64,000 bases of DNA. Source: Tetragonia tetragonoides (Eukaryota > Streptophyta > Magnoliopsida > Caryophyllales > Aizoaceae). The translations under genes were made by a program, and so were the position numbers. The stretch lies in assembly GCA_038025085.1 (NCBI GenBank), contig CM076144.1:46292001-46356000 (forward strand). The letters are read 5' to 3'. The notes beneath the pieces were generated by a model, which did not search any database, was not told the origin of the DNA, and saw only the letters and a list, made by a program, of their open reading frames with translations. Below are positions 38,701 to 53,700 of this stretch, piece after piece (the first letter of the stretch is position 1; each line of letters starts with the position of its first letter).

Positions 38701-41700
38701 GGGGGAAGAAGTTCCTATATCAAACGGACTGTGGCGGACTTCGTGTAGCGGATCGCGGCAGTCGCGGCGTGATTGAGTTCACATAGAGGGTTATATAGGG
38801 TTATTTGTATTTGTAATTGTATATTTTGCTTTGTAAATCATAATACTAAGACAATATATGTTCAAAAACATTGCAAAATAATAATAATGTGATAATAATA
38901 ATATAACCAACCTTTCATCATTAATAATATTATTTATTTATAATTTAAACAAAAGCTGTCCTTTTATTCTAAGTAGTTCTCAGCTTCTCACCCATCAATA
39001 AAAAAACAAAACTGTTAACACCCATGAAGAGCTCCCTAAGGCCTAATCTACCTTGGGCCAGCCCATTAACACTAACATAATAAACCAAAAATAAAAGGAA
39101 AACAAAAGAAAAGAAAAGAAAAGAAAAGAATCTTCCTACTAAACTGACAAGCGTCAAGCGACCCAAACCCAATTCTCTCTCCATTCTTCCCCTAAAAAAG
39201 AAAAAACCCACACACACGCACGCTTCTCTGTTTTCTCCATTCTTCCCCAATTCTCTCTCTTCAAATCGAGCCACTCTCACTCCGCAACCCAATCTCCACT
39301 TCTATCTTCTACTTCTTCATCTTCTCTCTCCATATTGCCCCAATTCAGTGATTCAAAAATGGTGACAAAATCAAATTCAATCTGTAACAAAGACTAAAAT
39401 TGGGGGAAGAGGGTAAATCTGTTCTGCTTGGGTTCTATGCCCAAATTTTTTTCCGTTACGAAGGAAAACCGCGAAAAGCGGCCGCCTCCGCTACGTAGCG
39501 GCCATTGCGGCCGCTATTTATGTGATTCGGAGGTCACTGCTACAAAGCGGGAAATAGCGTAGCGGCGACTCAAAATCCCGCTACATAGCGGCCGCTACGC
39601 TACATAGCGGCCACTATTTAATTCCCTGGTACAGGGTGCCCACCCAAAATCCAAGCACTTCTATGGCTCTATTATCCATCAATATCCTTGTTGCCATCTG
39701 TACACTCTAGTTAGATATAGTCCAGAATAAAAGCAGATTTAATGAAACAACATGGCCTGTCTTATCACACACACGAGCGCACGCGCGCACGCGCACACAC
39801 ACTTGACTAGCACAAAGAAATGAGCAGTAGTTGCCTCTAGCATGGATAATCTGATACATAAATAGAAATTCACACACGCACACGCACACACGCGACTAGC
39901 ACAAAGAAATGAGCAGTAATCGCCTCTAGCAGAACTCACTGAAGGAATCCACACAGACACCAAGAGAGATAATGACAATAACCACAACAAACAAATTGAG
40001 CAGTATCAGCAGAACTCATTTTAAGGAACCAATACTGACATACCGGAGAATCAACTTTAAAGAAGAAAACTTCATTCCATTTCACACATTCAAGCCTGGA
40101 AGAAGTAGAAAACTCAGAGCTGCACCCACATGTACGCGCACTTTGTTGATTCAGTAATTTTCCATCCGATAACATAGGTTCCCGACTAAGGCGTATTGCC
40201 ACCGCATACTGACGAGAAGCTAGCACCGGCACTGTTTCGAACTGCAACCCAAGAAAATGAAATAACAGAATGAGCAGAACTATCCGCAAGTCAACAACTA
40301 CAGAACTAAGGCATATTCATGTGCATCCGTAGATATGTTTGTCTCAAACTCTCAAATTTTGGACTTTAACTCATCCAGAATAAGCCATTTGGTTGCATGC
40401 ATGAGATTTTAAAATTTACATAAAAATCAAACATTTGTTTCTTGATCATTTGGTTTATCACATATTTGAAAAGCAATAAATTGGAAAGGAACAATATCAC
40501 CTTTTCAGCTGCTATGATGCACAGATAGTATAAGGTTTACAGGAACAAGTCCATGGTATCAAATATCGTCCAATACGCGACGTATCAGCCGCGACGTAAT
40601 GGTTTTTTGAGGTAGTCGATACGCGATGTCATGTTACGTAACGGTGTCTTTTATATGGCCGATACTTGACCAATACGCGACCGATACACGGCCTACACAT
40701 GACGGACACTACCGATATATCACCTATATGGTTGATACAAAAATTCATGCCGCGACGGACGCGACCTGATACGCATCACCTATATCAGTCCGCTTCCGCG
40801 ACGTCGCAAGTGTATCTGCGATCGCGACTGATATCGGCGATTTTGACACATGTAATGAGACTGAGAATATTTACCAAAGCCACGAACTACAGAGGGCTTC
40901 AAGTCCTACTACAAACATCAGGGAAGCGTAACTCAAAAGTAAGTTCGAGATTACTACACACTACAGTTTCAAGATTGAATATGGTATTTTATTTTTTACT
41001 GCTAAAGCACTGACTAAGCCTTGGAAATAAATCAAGTAACTAGCGATCCTACATGGTCTAGAAACACGTACGAAGTCTTCACAGAGGATACTTTGGAGTT
41101 CATCTGGGGGGGGGGTTTCATCATAAACCTCCAATTAAGGCTCTCGCTGAACACCAATATTTCCCAACTAATCTGCAGCAAATTCTACGAGTGGTTAATA
41201 TGTACCCCCCATTCTGGGTTGGCAAGGAGCTTTTGAGTTCTGAAGAATGAAAAAGGAGCCATTCCCCAAATTCAGACAAGATTAATATTGGCATGAAAAT
41301 TTAACACTGAACGACATAAGAGTCCTGACAGAGACAAACAAGAGGGACTTTCCAAGCGTACAAATCAGGTGTTACATGGGCTGTACATTATTATTCGACA
41401 ATTAATCTACTGATCCTATTCAGTTTTACCCAAATCCTTTATAGTGACTCGCATGATATTCCTCCATCCTCATATGATTGACCTACTTCCTCTCATTCCC
41501 TGTGTGGCTGTCCTAGCTACTAGTAGAATGTTTTTTATAAAAGATAACAAGATTTTTAATTCATTTTTATAAGAAAACAAAAAACAATAACCATTCAATG
41601 ATTAGTAATGGCGACAACAAAAAAATATTTCTAAACTTCGTGAAAGTGTCAACTAGGAGTTTAGAACAACAGACTGGAACGTATGATATCTTAATTAACA

Positions 41701-44700
41701 TTTTTAGTTCTCCTATTTTAAGATAAAGAGAAATTTTATTGAAAGAAAGGTTAGGTAGTTACAAGCAGGAGGACAAGAAGTCCTCAAAAGTAAAAAAAAA
41801 AATACAAGATTACAAGTCGCCCCAGTGACGTTGGAATTCAGTGAGAGGCATCCATCTAAAAGCCCCTGAAGCCGTGGCCCTAAGAGAAGCCAAATACACC
41901 ACCGGGTCTCAAACAAATCCCATTGGCTTAGAGGGCCCATCAAACATACGGGAGTTTTGTTCCAACCTAACACACCAGAAGATGGGAAAGATAGCACACC
42001 GCCTCAACATCCTATTCTCCTTGCCCCTCCCTAGGCCAAGAGACCAAGCCTGAATAAAGTGAGAGATAGTGGGAGGGCAGATGAAACGCCCCCCCCCCCC
42101 CAAAATACTGAAGAGACGTCTCCATAACGACTGTGTAAATTGGCAATGCAAAAAAAAGGTGCAAACAAGTCTCGCAGGAATGTTTTTAGGTCTCCTAATG
42201 AAGAGGAAGCATGTATGAATCTTCTTTTTTTTTAGATAAGGAAATTTTTTATTAATCAAATCTGTAAATAATACAAAAAGAGGATAAGGCATCCTCAAAT
42301 GCAATCAAAAGAATCTACAAATCTTGCCAATGGCGCTGTACAAAGGTAAGCGGGATGCCCTTAAAAGCACCCGCCGCCTTAGCCCAAAGGGAGGCCAAAT
42401 AGACCACATGGTCCCAAACATAATCTATAGGCTTCCCAACATCACAGAACACCCGAGAATTCCTCTCCAACCAAATACACCACAGGATGGCCATACACAT
42501 GCACCTCCAAAACAATTTCCCCTCCCTTCCTCGTCTCATAGCTGTGAAACGAAGCTGTAAAAAATCACCCACCGTGGCAGGACACACAAAACTCTCCCCC
42601 TCCAGCAGCCTACTCCATAAAGATCTAGCAAAGTCACACATAACAAACAGATTCAGACTATCTTCCCCATAATGGCAGCACATCACACAGAAACCCGGTA
42701 GAAGAGACCACCCAGGCCTCCAGCGTTGCACCATATCATAGGTGTTGACCTTACCAAGCACCAAAGTCCACACAAAGGCCCTGACCTTCAACCGGAACCT
42801 TAGACTTTCAAATAAATGTAGATAAGAGAAATTGAGGGAACTGTGAAGGAAGGCTAAGATTGTGAAGGAAGGACTTGCAAGTGAAGACCCCAGAAGGGTC
42901 CCTAATCCAAATCTGGGAGTCGTCCACAGGGATGAGGGACGAGAGAAGTAGAGTGAAGGACGCCCAGGAGAGAAACAAGTTCCTCCAGCTCTCTATCATG
43001 CGGGGGACGACGCAAATGTAAATCCCACGAACCACCCGTGCCTGAATAGAAAGCAGACACAGGCGCCCCGTGAAGGGTGGAACGACGATAAACCCGCGGG
43101 TACATGGAAGAAAAGGAGTTACCCTTACACGCATCCTCCCAGAATCGAACCCGATTACCATTACCCACTTTAAATCTGACGAGTGGAAAGAAAAAAGGCG
43201 ATAGCTGAGAGAAGGGCAAGCATGAGAAACAGTGGAACCGGCAGGGGCGTCCCACCCATTGTGCTGAAGACCGTACTTGCTCTTGATAACTCGGTGCCAT
43301 AGGGAGTCGGACTCCAGGGGAAACCGCCACAACCACTTACCCACTAGCAAGATGTTTTTGGACACCAATCTAACGAAACCCAATCCCCCTCAGACTTGGG
43401 TTTACAAACATGCTCCCAACTGACTAGATGGTCCCGTCTACCCTCCCCTGCCCAGACCAAAGGAAGTCCCTCATCATCTTCTCGATCCGATTAGCCACAC
43501 TAACTGGAATCCGAAAGAGGGACAGGTAGTAAAGAGGGATGCTCGCTAAACAAGACTGCAAGATGGTGATCCGTCCCCCCAAAGAGAAATACACCCCCTT
43601 CCAACCATCTAAGCGCTTAGCCACTCTAGACACCATCGGCTGCCAAAAAGAAACAGACCGGAGGTTACCTCTTGAGGTAACCCCCAGATAGGAGATAGGT
43701 GATCGGCCACTGCCTGACAGCCCACCAAGGCAGCCAAAGACTGTGAAAAATCCTCCCCAACGTTAATCCCTGCCAAACTACACTTAGACAAGTTAATCCT
43801 CATCCCCGACACTACCTTAAACACTTTCAACAGCGTAAGAACCCTCTTAAAACCGTCTACGGCTGAGAGGAAAAGGATCGTGTCATTAGAAGATGAGAGA
43901 CAGGGACCCGCTCACGACCAACCCAAAAACCCTCCACTTGACCCCGATCCACACCCCTATCAAGCATACGACCAAGGACGTCAACTACTAAGGTAAAGAG
44001 AAAGGGAGACAGGGAGTCCCCCTGCCGGAGACCACGCGAAGAGGAAAACCACTCACGAGCTGCACCATTCACGAGGACCGAAAAACTCGCATTAGATAAA
44101 CACCCCCTAATCCACTTTCGCCACATCCCTCCAAACCCTTTCCTATCCATCACTCGATCAAGGAAATCCCAACTAACCCGATCATAGGCTTTCTCAAAAT
44201 CCAACTTAAAGACCACCCCCGGGAAACTCGAGCGATGAGCAGCATCCACAACCTCATTAGCCACCAAGGCAGCATCGAGAATCTGGCGCCCCTCTACAAA
44301 AGCACTCTGAGCCACCGAGATCGTACCAGATAGGACAGCCCCAAGTCAAATAGACAAGACCTTAGTAATGATCTTATACACACTCGAAGTAAGACTAATC
44401 GGCCTGAAATTTGTAACCTTAATGGACCGATCCTTCTTGAGAACAAGAGTAATGAAGTTCGAATTCATACTCTTACCTATCACCCTGTAGCATGGAATTC
44501 GCTAAAAACCCCAAGCAAATCTTCACTGATCACCTCCCAACAATCCTGGTAAAAGGCCATAGTAAAACCATGAGGGCCAGGGGACTTCTCCCTATCCATC
44601 CCAAAAACCGCATCCCTAATCTCAACAAGCTCAAAAGGCCTCTCAAACCAGTCTCGAAAGTGGGAAGAAATAGGGGCCACTAGATACCCTCAATCATAGG

Positions 44701-47700
44701 CCAATCTCCCACTTCCTCTGCAAAGAGTCCTCTATAAAACCTAGTAATCTCCGAACTAATCCTATCCATATCAGTCACATGCTCCCCATCGCCAGTCCCC
44801 AACTCACTAACATAGCTCCTCCTACGCCGCCCATTAACGACCTTAAAAAATAACCTCGAACTCACATCCCCTTCTCTAGCCCACCGACCCTTCATCTTCT
44901 GCCTCTAACTCTGCCTCTCCTTCATCAAAACCTCCTCCAAACTGTTTTTCAACTCAACACTCTTCCTCAAAAGGTCCTCATCATGCCCCCCCCCCCCGCC
45001 AAAATCTAGCCGGTAGCCAAAATCTCCTTGAGAATCTCCCCTTTCTTAGCCCTCACGTCACCAAACACCTCCTTATTCCAAACCTTTAATTGCTCCTTAA
45101 CACACCTCAATCTCCGCATAAAACAGTAACCCCGCCATCCCTCTACCTCACAATTCCACCACCACTCTCGTACCCTCAACCCAAACTCCGCGTGGCCCGT
45201 CCACATGTTCTCAAAGCGGAAAGGGGTCGGGCCCCACTTAATGGGAGCAGACTGAAGGATAAGGGGGATAATCAGAACAAGATAGAGGTAAAACCTCCTG
45301 GACTAACTCCGCGAACTTGTCCTCGAACTCATTAGAAATGAGGAAACGATCAATACGAGACGCCGCATTACGCCTCACACTTCAAGTGAACTGAGCATTA
45401 CCCAGAGGCAGATCTCTAAGCGCTGACTCCCTAATAAACAAATCAAACTCAATCATACCCCCAGACAAACCCCTCCGACGCCTCTCCCCAGCATGACGAA
45501 CCACATTAAAATCACCTCCAATATTCCACCTAGGCAAGCAAAGACCAGCAGTGGCAGCCAACTCCTCCCACAAAGACACACGATCAGTGACCCCACACGG
45601 GCCATAAATAGACGACACCCACCACTCCCCTCTACCTCTAACCCTCAAAAGCACCGAGACAGTAAAATGGCCAAAGTGAACCTCGGCCCGAGTAGCAAAC
45701 CCGGGTATCCCACACAATAAGAATACCCCCTGAAGCTCCAACCAAAGGCAAAAAAACCCAGTCCTTAGAACCAGCCTCCCAAAGGCTTTTAACAAAAAAA
45801 GAATCAACACACTCGACCTTCGTCTCCTGAAACATCACAATATCAGGAGACGCACGACTAACAACCTCCCTCAACAATCCCCGTTTTTCTACCCTCCCAG
45901 CATGTATGAATCTTTAACAAAGAAAAGATTCAAAAGGTAGGATAAGATCTCTGGGAACATCAAAGAGAGTTAAACTACGCTGCTAAGAGAGGACTTTTTC
46001 TCAAATGGGCTTCAAAATGCGATGGAGGCAGTGGATGGAGTGGTTTTCTTTAAGGAAATTGAGGCAAAAAAATCTCCTTTCTCCATTTCTGCTTATTTTT
46101 GTAGATGTACTTCAAAGGATGCTGGAGAGGAGCGGGCAGTTGAAGGCTTGAAAAGGGGTGTATGTCTCAAATCTATAGTTTGTGCAGACGACAATATACT
46201 TTTCCAGTCAGCCGATCACAAGTTAAAGCACACTCTCTTACAAATCTTTAGATATGTGAGTTTCTCTTAGCCTCCAGGCATCAATATGAAACTTGCTAAA
46301 TGCAGTTTGGTTTGAATTAAAGTTCAAGAGGCTTTCTTGACAGCAGCAGCAGATTTGGCAAGCTTTAAGGTTCATAGTTGGTAACTTCGTTAATTGGGGG
46401 TGCCAGTAGATAGTAAGTTGGTAACCCAGGCCCCTGGACTTTTTGAAAGCTAGTCATTTGACAGCTCCCAAAGCAGTTGGATGGTTAGAAGCGGATTTAG
46501 CTCTCTGGGAGGCAGAATTAATCTCATCCAGTCCTAGGGGTGTTCATATACCAGTTAGGACATAAAAACCAGGCCGGAATATGGAGACTGAACCAGAATG
46601 GTCAGAATCCGGTGCGGTCCTCAATCCAAGGAATTTAAAGATTCTGGGTTACGGTTTGTAATAGGTTTAAAACTGGTAAGGCTGCTCCAGACCATAAAAC
46701 TGGATATATTAGCAACTTCTCTTTCCGTTAAAATGTTGATGTATCTCGCCTAATTAAACGCACTTTAGGGCTTTAGTTTTCTAAGAACCTGCCGTCTCCT
46801 TTTACTTGGATATTGGCAGGTTCATCACCAAAAACAATGCTCTAAACTGTTATGGAGAAATCACTGTAGCGTCTCCCCTTGATAAAAATAGCCTGTTGCA
46901 CCAAGTCATTGAAAGGAAGTAGACCTGTCAATTGGGTCGGGCGGGTCGGGTTTGGGTCGGGTCGGGTTTGGGTCGGGTCATGTCGGGTTAGGGTCACTAG
47001 CGGGTCGGGTCGTTTCGGGTTCGGGTTGAGAAATGCTTGACCCTGACCCAGTGTTGTCGGGTTTGGGTCGACCCACCGGGTCGGGTGACCCAAAGTTTTT
47101 TATTTTATTCGTCAATTATATAGTTAATTTATGTTTTCAAACGTTATATTTGTACACATATACTCTAATTTATAACTTGTATTAACTACATACGTATTTT
47201 GTTCACGTTTTGGTATGTATATACACCTATATGATATTTTTTATATTTTGTTTAATTATTCGATAAGTTGTACAATATAATTCCGTCCATTTGAGGGTAG
47301 TTAAGAGCAAAATTTCTCATTTTGAGAGAATAAATATGTAGAAAAAAAGTTGATGAAACAAAAAAAAAGAAGTTTTATATGATTTTTTATGATAACTTAG
47401 TTGAACTTTTATTTATAATTACAGATTGTTCTATTTTGCGGGTCAAACAGGTCGACCCACTAACGGGTCGGGTTTGACCCAAAACACCGGGTTAATTGGG
47501 TTCGGGTCAAACCGGGTTCCGGGTCGGAAAATCAGTGTCAAGACCCTGAAGAGACGGGTCGGGTCGGGTTTTCGGGTCGGGTCGGGAATCGACAGGTCTA
47601 AAAGGAAGTATAGCATGCAACACAATGGTTGGGTGGCCATATTGTAGCAGGTGACACAGGTTTGCTCGAGCTTCCTTCTGACTTGAAGGTTAGGAATTGT

Positions 47701-50700
47701 TCCCAACGCAAGAGGTTACCAAAATTATTTCAGCTTTGCACTCTCCAAGCTGACATTTGTTGCGTTCTTTTCCACAAAGATGGGCTCTTGGAACCTACAT
47801 TGTCGGAGATCCCTTCAGAATTGGGGGATAATGTAGTCACTTCCCTACTTCACATTTGTGTAGTGGTCCAACAATCTAGTAGTGATGACTCTAGGAGATA
47901 GCTTGGTGATTCCTTGAGAGAATCCCCTTGTAAGTCCTTTCCTCAATGCTTGGAACGTCTCTCGCGTAATCCCTGTGAAAAACAAAATTATTTGGAAGAA
48001 AAGGTTCCTTTAATGGTACAGGCGTTTGGGTAGACTTCGGCACTGGAGAGGTTCAGCACTAATGATTTGGCCAGAGGTCGACGAGGTTAGTTTGCTTTAT
48101 CGTCTGATAGTGAGACATAGGCACGTGTATTTAGCAGATGGGATGCAGCACACAACCTATGGAATATAGTGTATGGAGTCTTCGAAAAAACATGGGTATG
48201 CCCATGTTGGAGGAGAGGAGAAAAGTTACCATAGTTTAATGCACTTTTGGCAATGCTATGGTGCTCATGGTTTGATAGGGATGTGCGGGTTTCTTCTGGA
48301 ATTTCTATTTCCCTATGATGCTTTAGCAAAGTATCACTTACCTAGCTTCTTCACGGTCTAAAGCAACATGGACCTATGTTACTCGGATCTAGAGCGACAA
48401 AAGTGTTCGTGTCGGATCTTCCGACACTGGGATACGATATGACACCCATACACTTCAATTTAGATCATAAACCAGACAAATATCCTTAAAATAGATGGGT
48501 CAAATGAGGTGTGCCTGCATGGCTATTCTGTGGTGTATATGGTAGGAGAGGAACTCGAGGGTCTTCTCCGAGACACAGAAGTCTCCTGATTTAGTTTGGA
48601 ATCACATTGTATATTTGGCGTCTCTCTGGGCAAAGGCAGCAGGGGCTTTTAAGGGCACCCCGCTGACCTTAGTCCAGCGACATTGGCATGATGTGTAGAT
48701 ACTTTTAGCTTGATATTGAGGATGCCTTATCCTCAACCTTTTGTATTCTTTAACAATTGATTAATAAAATTTCTCTTATCTAAAAAAAAATGGATGGGTC
48801 CAATCCTCAGATCCACAGTCAAACCCCATCCTCGGTTCCTCAGATCCCCGAGTCTGAGAAACATTGACATGGACATTTAGAAATTACGCTATTTCAGAAA
48901 TCCAGCAGAACTAACCAACTTGTAATTAGCTTCTTAGTTCTTTCTAGTGGACACCTAGTCATCTTCTGCTGTACTATTGATATTCACTAGTGCACTTTCT
49001 ACTCTTCCGTAAGAGAATTTACAACTGCTCTTATCATAAAACACAACAATAGAATGAATAAAGCCGGTCACAGTGTACTTCTCTGTTCAGCAATCATAAC
49101 ACGTAAGTAAACTAACCAAGGGAACAATGCAAAGGATCTATATCATGATATCTGGTACAAAATACATAGACAGCACCTAATGTACATACAAAATAGTAGG
49201 AGAACATCACACCTGTGCTTCTGCGATTATCAGTGATACCATCGCATCAATTTTTTGCTCAACGTTCTGCCTTAAATGGGAGTCCATCATGTTTTTGGAT
49301 ACGGGAACTTTGAGAGGCTTCATATCCCCTGATGGCATCTGAATTACTCTAGAAAGCCCCCTAACCTCCGTCGCCCGAATGAAAATGTCTTCACCAAGTT
49401 TGTTTTGTGGGATTATATAATAACTTCTTTTGTGGTGGACATCATCAACTGAGCTACCCTTAGAAGTTGGAGAAACAGCTTCCTGTAGAAATGGTTTGTA
49501 TCACCACTCACCACAGAGGGGGAGAGTATAACAGCGACAGAAAAAAGAGCTATATGTGCATAGCAAAATGGCATAAACCAAAAGTAGAGAAAAGAGCTAG
49601 CGAAGTGACTGGCAATCAGAACTTCTAACAGGATCATATCCCTTACATTATTGACAAGAAAAAAAATTTAAAAAACTCTCATATTAAAATAAAAAATTCG
49701 AGAAGAAAGAGACTTACTCTTCTCACATAAGATTCATGAACTTCACCAAGATTGTTCCAGCTTGCATAAGCTTGAAGAATCATATTAGCATTAGAACTTG
49801 AAACATTCAAATTCAGGTCTTTTGTTGAAGTGAGACGCAACTGAGAAGCAGCTCCCGGTGAGTTTAAGTCGTACTGGTACCTGCATATCACTGTTGTAAG
49901 AGAGAACTCATGCTAAAAATATGCAAGAAAGACATGACAACTTGCACGAAATAAGCTCCTCCCAACCAGAGATTAACTAAGAAACACTTCTCAAATACAA
50001 CTCTACAGGGCCAAAAAAAGCTTGGAAGAACCACAAGTCGAGTTGTAGACCAACAAAATAATAACAGCAGAAGCAAAAGAAGCGTAAACCACTAAAGCCT
50101 TAACCAGTACCAGTTTTCTAAACCCTATATCTTGTTAATAATCAAAGCAGGAAGCTTTACGGAACAATAGAAGCAATTACAATTTATAATAGATTTGAAG
50201 GCAGCTAGTGAATGAAAACTAGCAAACTGTGACTGATGCGTAATATTTCCAACAAGCTACATCAGGACAACGCCAAAGATGCTACATATACCTCATCTTG
50301 TGTCACACCATGCTTCCCACAAGAGCAACTCTAACAAGTACGTAAAGATCCACATCCACCAGATCATAGGATAAATTAGTAACCAAAAATGATGCTTGCC
50401 AAGAACAGAGAGCAATAAACCATAGAGTAAATAAATCAAGAAAACCCAACCCTATTGTCATATGGAAGCCACCCAAGTATTTTGTGACAGGAGATTAGGA
50501 GACTAGTGAAATGACTAGTTCTAGATGACAAGACTCCTGGACAGTTGACATCTGGTCCTCTTTTGGAGATAAAGAAGCATTGACATATATATAGGAACAG
50601 GAAACACCAAGCAAAATTGTAAGAATGTTGACCATGGACAAGTCCATACCCCCAAAAAAGATCCAGAGAACAGGAAGTTTACACAGTAGAGTAGCTCTAC

Positions 50701-53700
50701 ACTTGAAAGATTAACACTTTTGACACTCTCAGTCATCTCAACTCCAGGATTGTTGCAATATTAAAACACCCCATACAGGTGCTACACCTTTTGGCCATTA
50801 AACTGACTGCAATTTTGTCATCCACTCGAAAATATGTGTTTACACTCAGCTAGCAGCACCCAACATGGAACAGCCAGGCATACTAGTAGCACTAAAGACA
50901 ATATTACCTTAAAAATCCATCAACTGCCTCCACCACAGGCTCCCAAGACTCATATTTGTCATTGTATGACCTTGCTGCAAGGGAGAAGCTGACCGTGGAA
51001 TTTAAGTAGTCGGCTCTTCCATGTAAACTGAACCCTATACCACTTACGGAGACATTAAACAACGGAACCATCTGCAGAATTTCAAAGTAAGAGTAACTTT
51101 GACAAGTCAGACAAGGAAAAGAACTCTTCATATTTCAATGTTAAAGCAACAAACTAAACCATCCGCATAAAAACAATGGCAGAAATGAGCAATTATATAT
51201 TGTGTACAGCTGACTGCTCCCAAAACCATAAATCTGCCAACCACCATGAATCCCACAATTTGAACCCTAGGCAAAATGCAAATAAATCACCCCCTCTAAG
51301 TTATGACACAGTTGTGCACACCTCTTATGATATTTGAAATAACTGATTGTTCAAGCTTGGCAAGTTTATGAGAGGAAAAGAATGAACGAGCACATTCAAA
51401 AATACTCTAGTACACGTTAGGCTAAAAATAAGCGGAGCTCTTACTGAGCTTTTGCTTAAATGGACTGTCCAATTCAATGAGTTTGTTAGAAGCTCATTTG
51501 GATCTCAAGACTAAACTAAGACAGAAAAGATCTTATAATCCCTATGAAAAATATTATTTTAATATTTAAATCAGATGATTTAAACGAGCTCACCTTGAGT
51601 ACATCAATGTCTTCTACATGATACAGCACATATTTAGTATTTAAGACAATAAGCAAGTTTATGAATGTAAATGAATTGAGTACCTAGATAAGCATGTTCA
51701 AGTTCAAGATCAAATGGGAAATAAGCATTCAAAATTCTTTAAACTCGGATAACTCATCAAATGTGAACATAAATAGAGCCTTCCTTACCCAAGCTTAGAG
51801 TAGTTCAACAAGCATACCAGTTCATTTAAACCCCAAGGTCTAAGGTAGCATACACACAATAATCACAAATCTACATCTCTTCATGAACCAAACTAGGCTA
51901 CTATTATCTGAAATGGGAAAGGAAATCATATCCTTCACAACAGAATTTACATCAAGGCATCGTCATAGAATTCATCAATCCTTACGGAGGAATGCGGATA
52001 GTAGTAGTTACTGTTTTTGTACAAATGTTTCTTTCATGCTCCTGATGAAGATCATGAATTGGGACAAGATTCTCCGCAACGAGTTTAGAATAGTACACCC
52101 TTCAACAAAATACCTGCTCAAATCCAACCAAATGCAATTGTACCCTACTACTAATTTCATTTCTTATGTCCTACGACACAAATAACACAATTACAGACAC
52201 CGACACTAACACAAACAGACAAGTGGAGGAAGGATAAAAAGAGCATAAATATGTGAACTGCACGTGTATTGGTGTCATGTGTTCGATGTGTCCGTGTTGC
52301 ATAGTTAGTGTCCACGCTTGTCTCGATTATTTAAGTTGAATTGGCACTGGCATCCTCAAAGACTGATCTCTAGGAGACGTTTCTAGAGTATTGTAAGAGC
52401 AACGAGGATGTTTTTGCCCAATACCATTATACCAATTGATCTATAGACACTGAACTGCAATGCAAGTTATTGGGGTTTAGCTCATGCTGGCAGTGCTCTA
52501 AGGGTGTTTCTTTCCTTGTCCTCCAAAAACTGCAAAGCAAGTATTGGCCTTCTCGTACATGTTTTAGCTCTGTAATTGTTCTTTCCACTGGTCAAGTATA
52601 ATGTGGGCAATGGTTGTCGGGTTCGGTTCTGGGAGGATGTGTGGAAGGGTAATTCTGCCTTTCCAACAACATATCCTCAAATTTATCGGCTGTCCACTCT
52701 CGGGGCGCCAGCTTTTTTTCTCAGACTCTAGTGGTTCATGGGACTTACATTTGCACCGACCACCACATAATAGAGAGATGGAGGAAGTTGTTGCCCTCTG
52801 AGTGTTCTAAATACCACTCTCCTCGTCCCTAGGGACGATTCTCGAACTGAGGATCCTTTCGGGGTCTTCTCTTGCAAGTCCTTCCTCCTTCACCTTGACC
52901 TTCCCTCACAGTTTTCACAATTCCCTTTATCCACTTATATTTGGATGTCTAAAGGCTTTTGAAGGTACATGCATTTGTGTGGACGTCGTGCTTGGCAGGT
53001 TGAAAACTTTCATTATGGTGCAACGTCGGAGGCCTGGCTGGTCTCTTCAACCAGGAATGTGTCATGTGTCGTAACGATGAGGAAGATTGTTTGCATTTTT
53101 TTGTGTTGTGTGAATTTAATAGGTCCTTATGGGATAGGCTGTTGTGTGGGGAGACTTGTGTGTGTCCTGCCACGGTGGGCCAGATTTTACAGTTACGTTT
53201 TACTGCAATGAGGGGGGAGGGTAGGGTGTTGTGGAGGTGTGCCTGCATGGCTATTCTCTAGTGCGTTTGGTTGGAGAGAAATTCGAGGATTCTCCGACGC
53301 TGGGAGAATATTGACTACTTCTGGACCGCATAGTTTATTTGGCCTCCCTTTGGGTTAAAGCGGCGGGGGCCTTTAAGGGTGTTCCTCTTACTAGTAGATA
53401 TTTAGGCTTGTTTATGAGGATACCTTGTCCTCCTATATTGTATTCTTTCAATATTTGATTAATAAAATATTTTCTTATCAAAAGAAAAAAAACAGTTCCC
53501 CCCTTTCATACTATTTCACTTCATTCATACAATCTATTAATTTATTTATTTATTCAAGCACTTTTTATATATGCATCCATTCACCCATTCATTCATTCAT
53601 GCCTTTTTCTTGCATTCGTTTAACTTTCATTCACATGTTTTCAACTCTTTTCATAAATTCAAAATAGTTTTTGTAGGTCTATCAGAAACAGTCTCTCTAC

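Noticed and set aside
46540..46700. another hAT element starting TAGGGGTGTTCAT
   Set aside because: Only a left-end-like motif is visible; no matching right end or target duplication was found.
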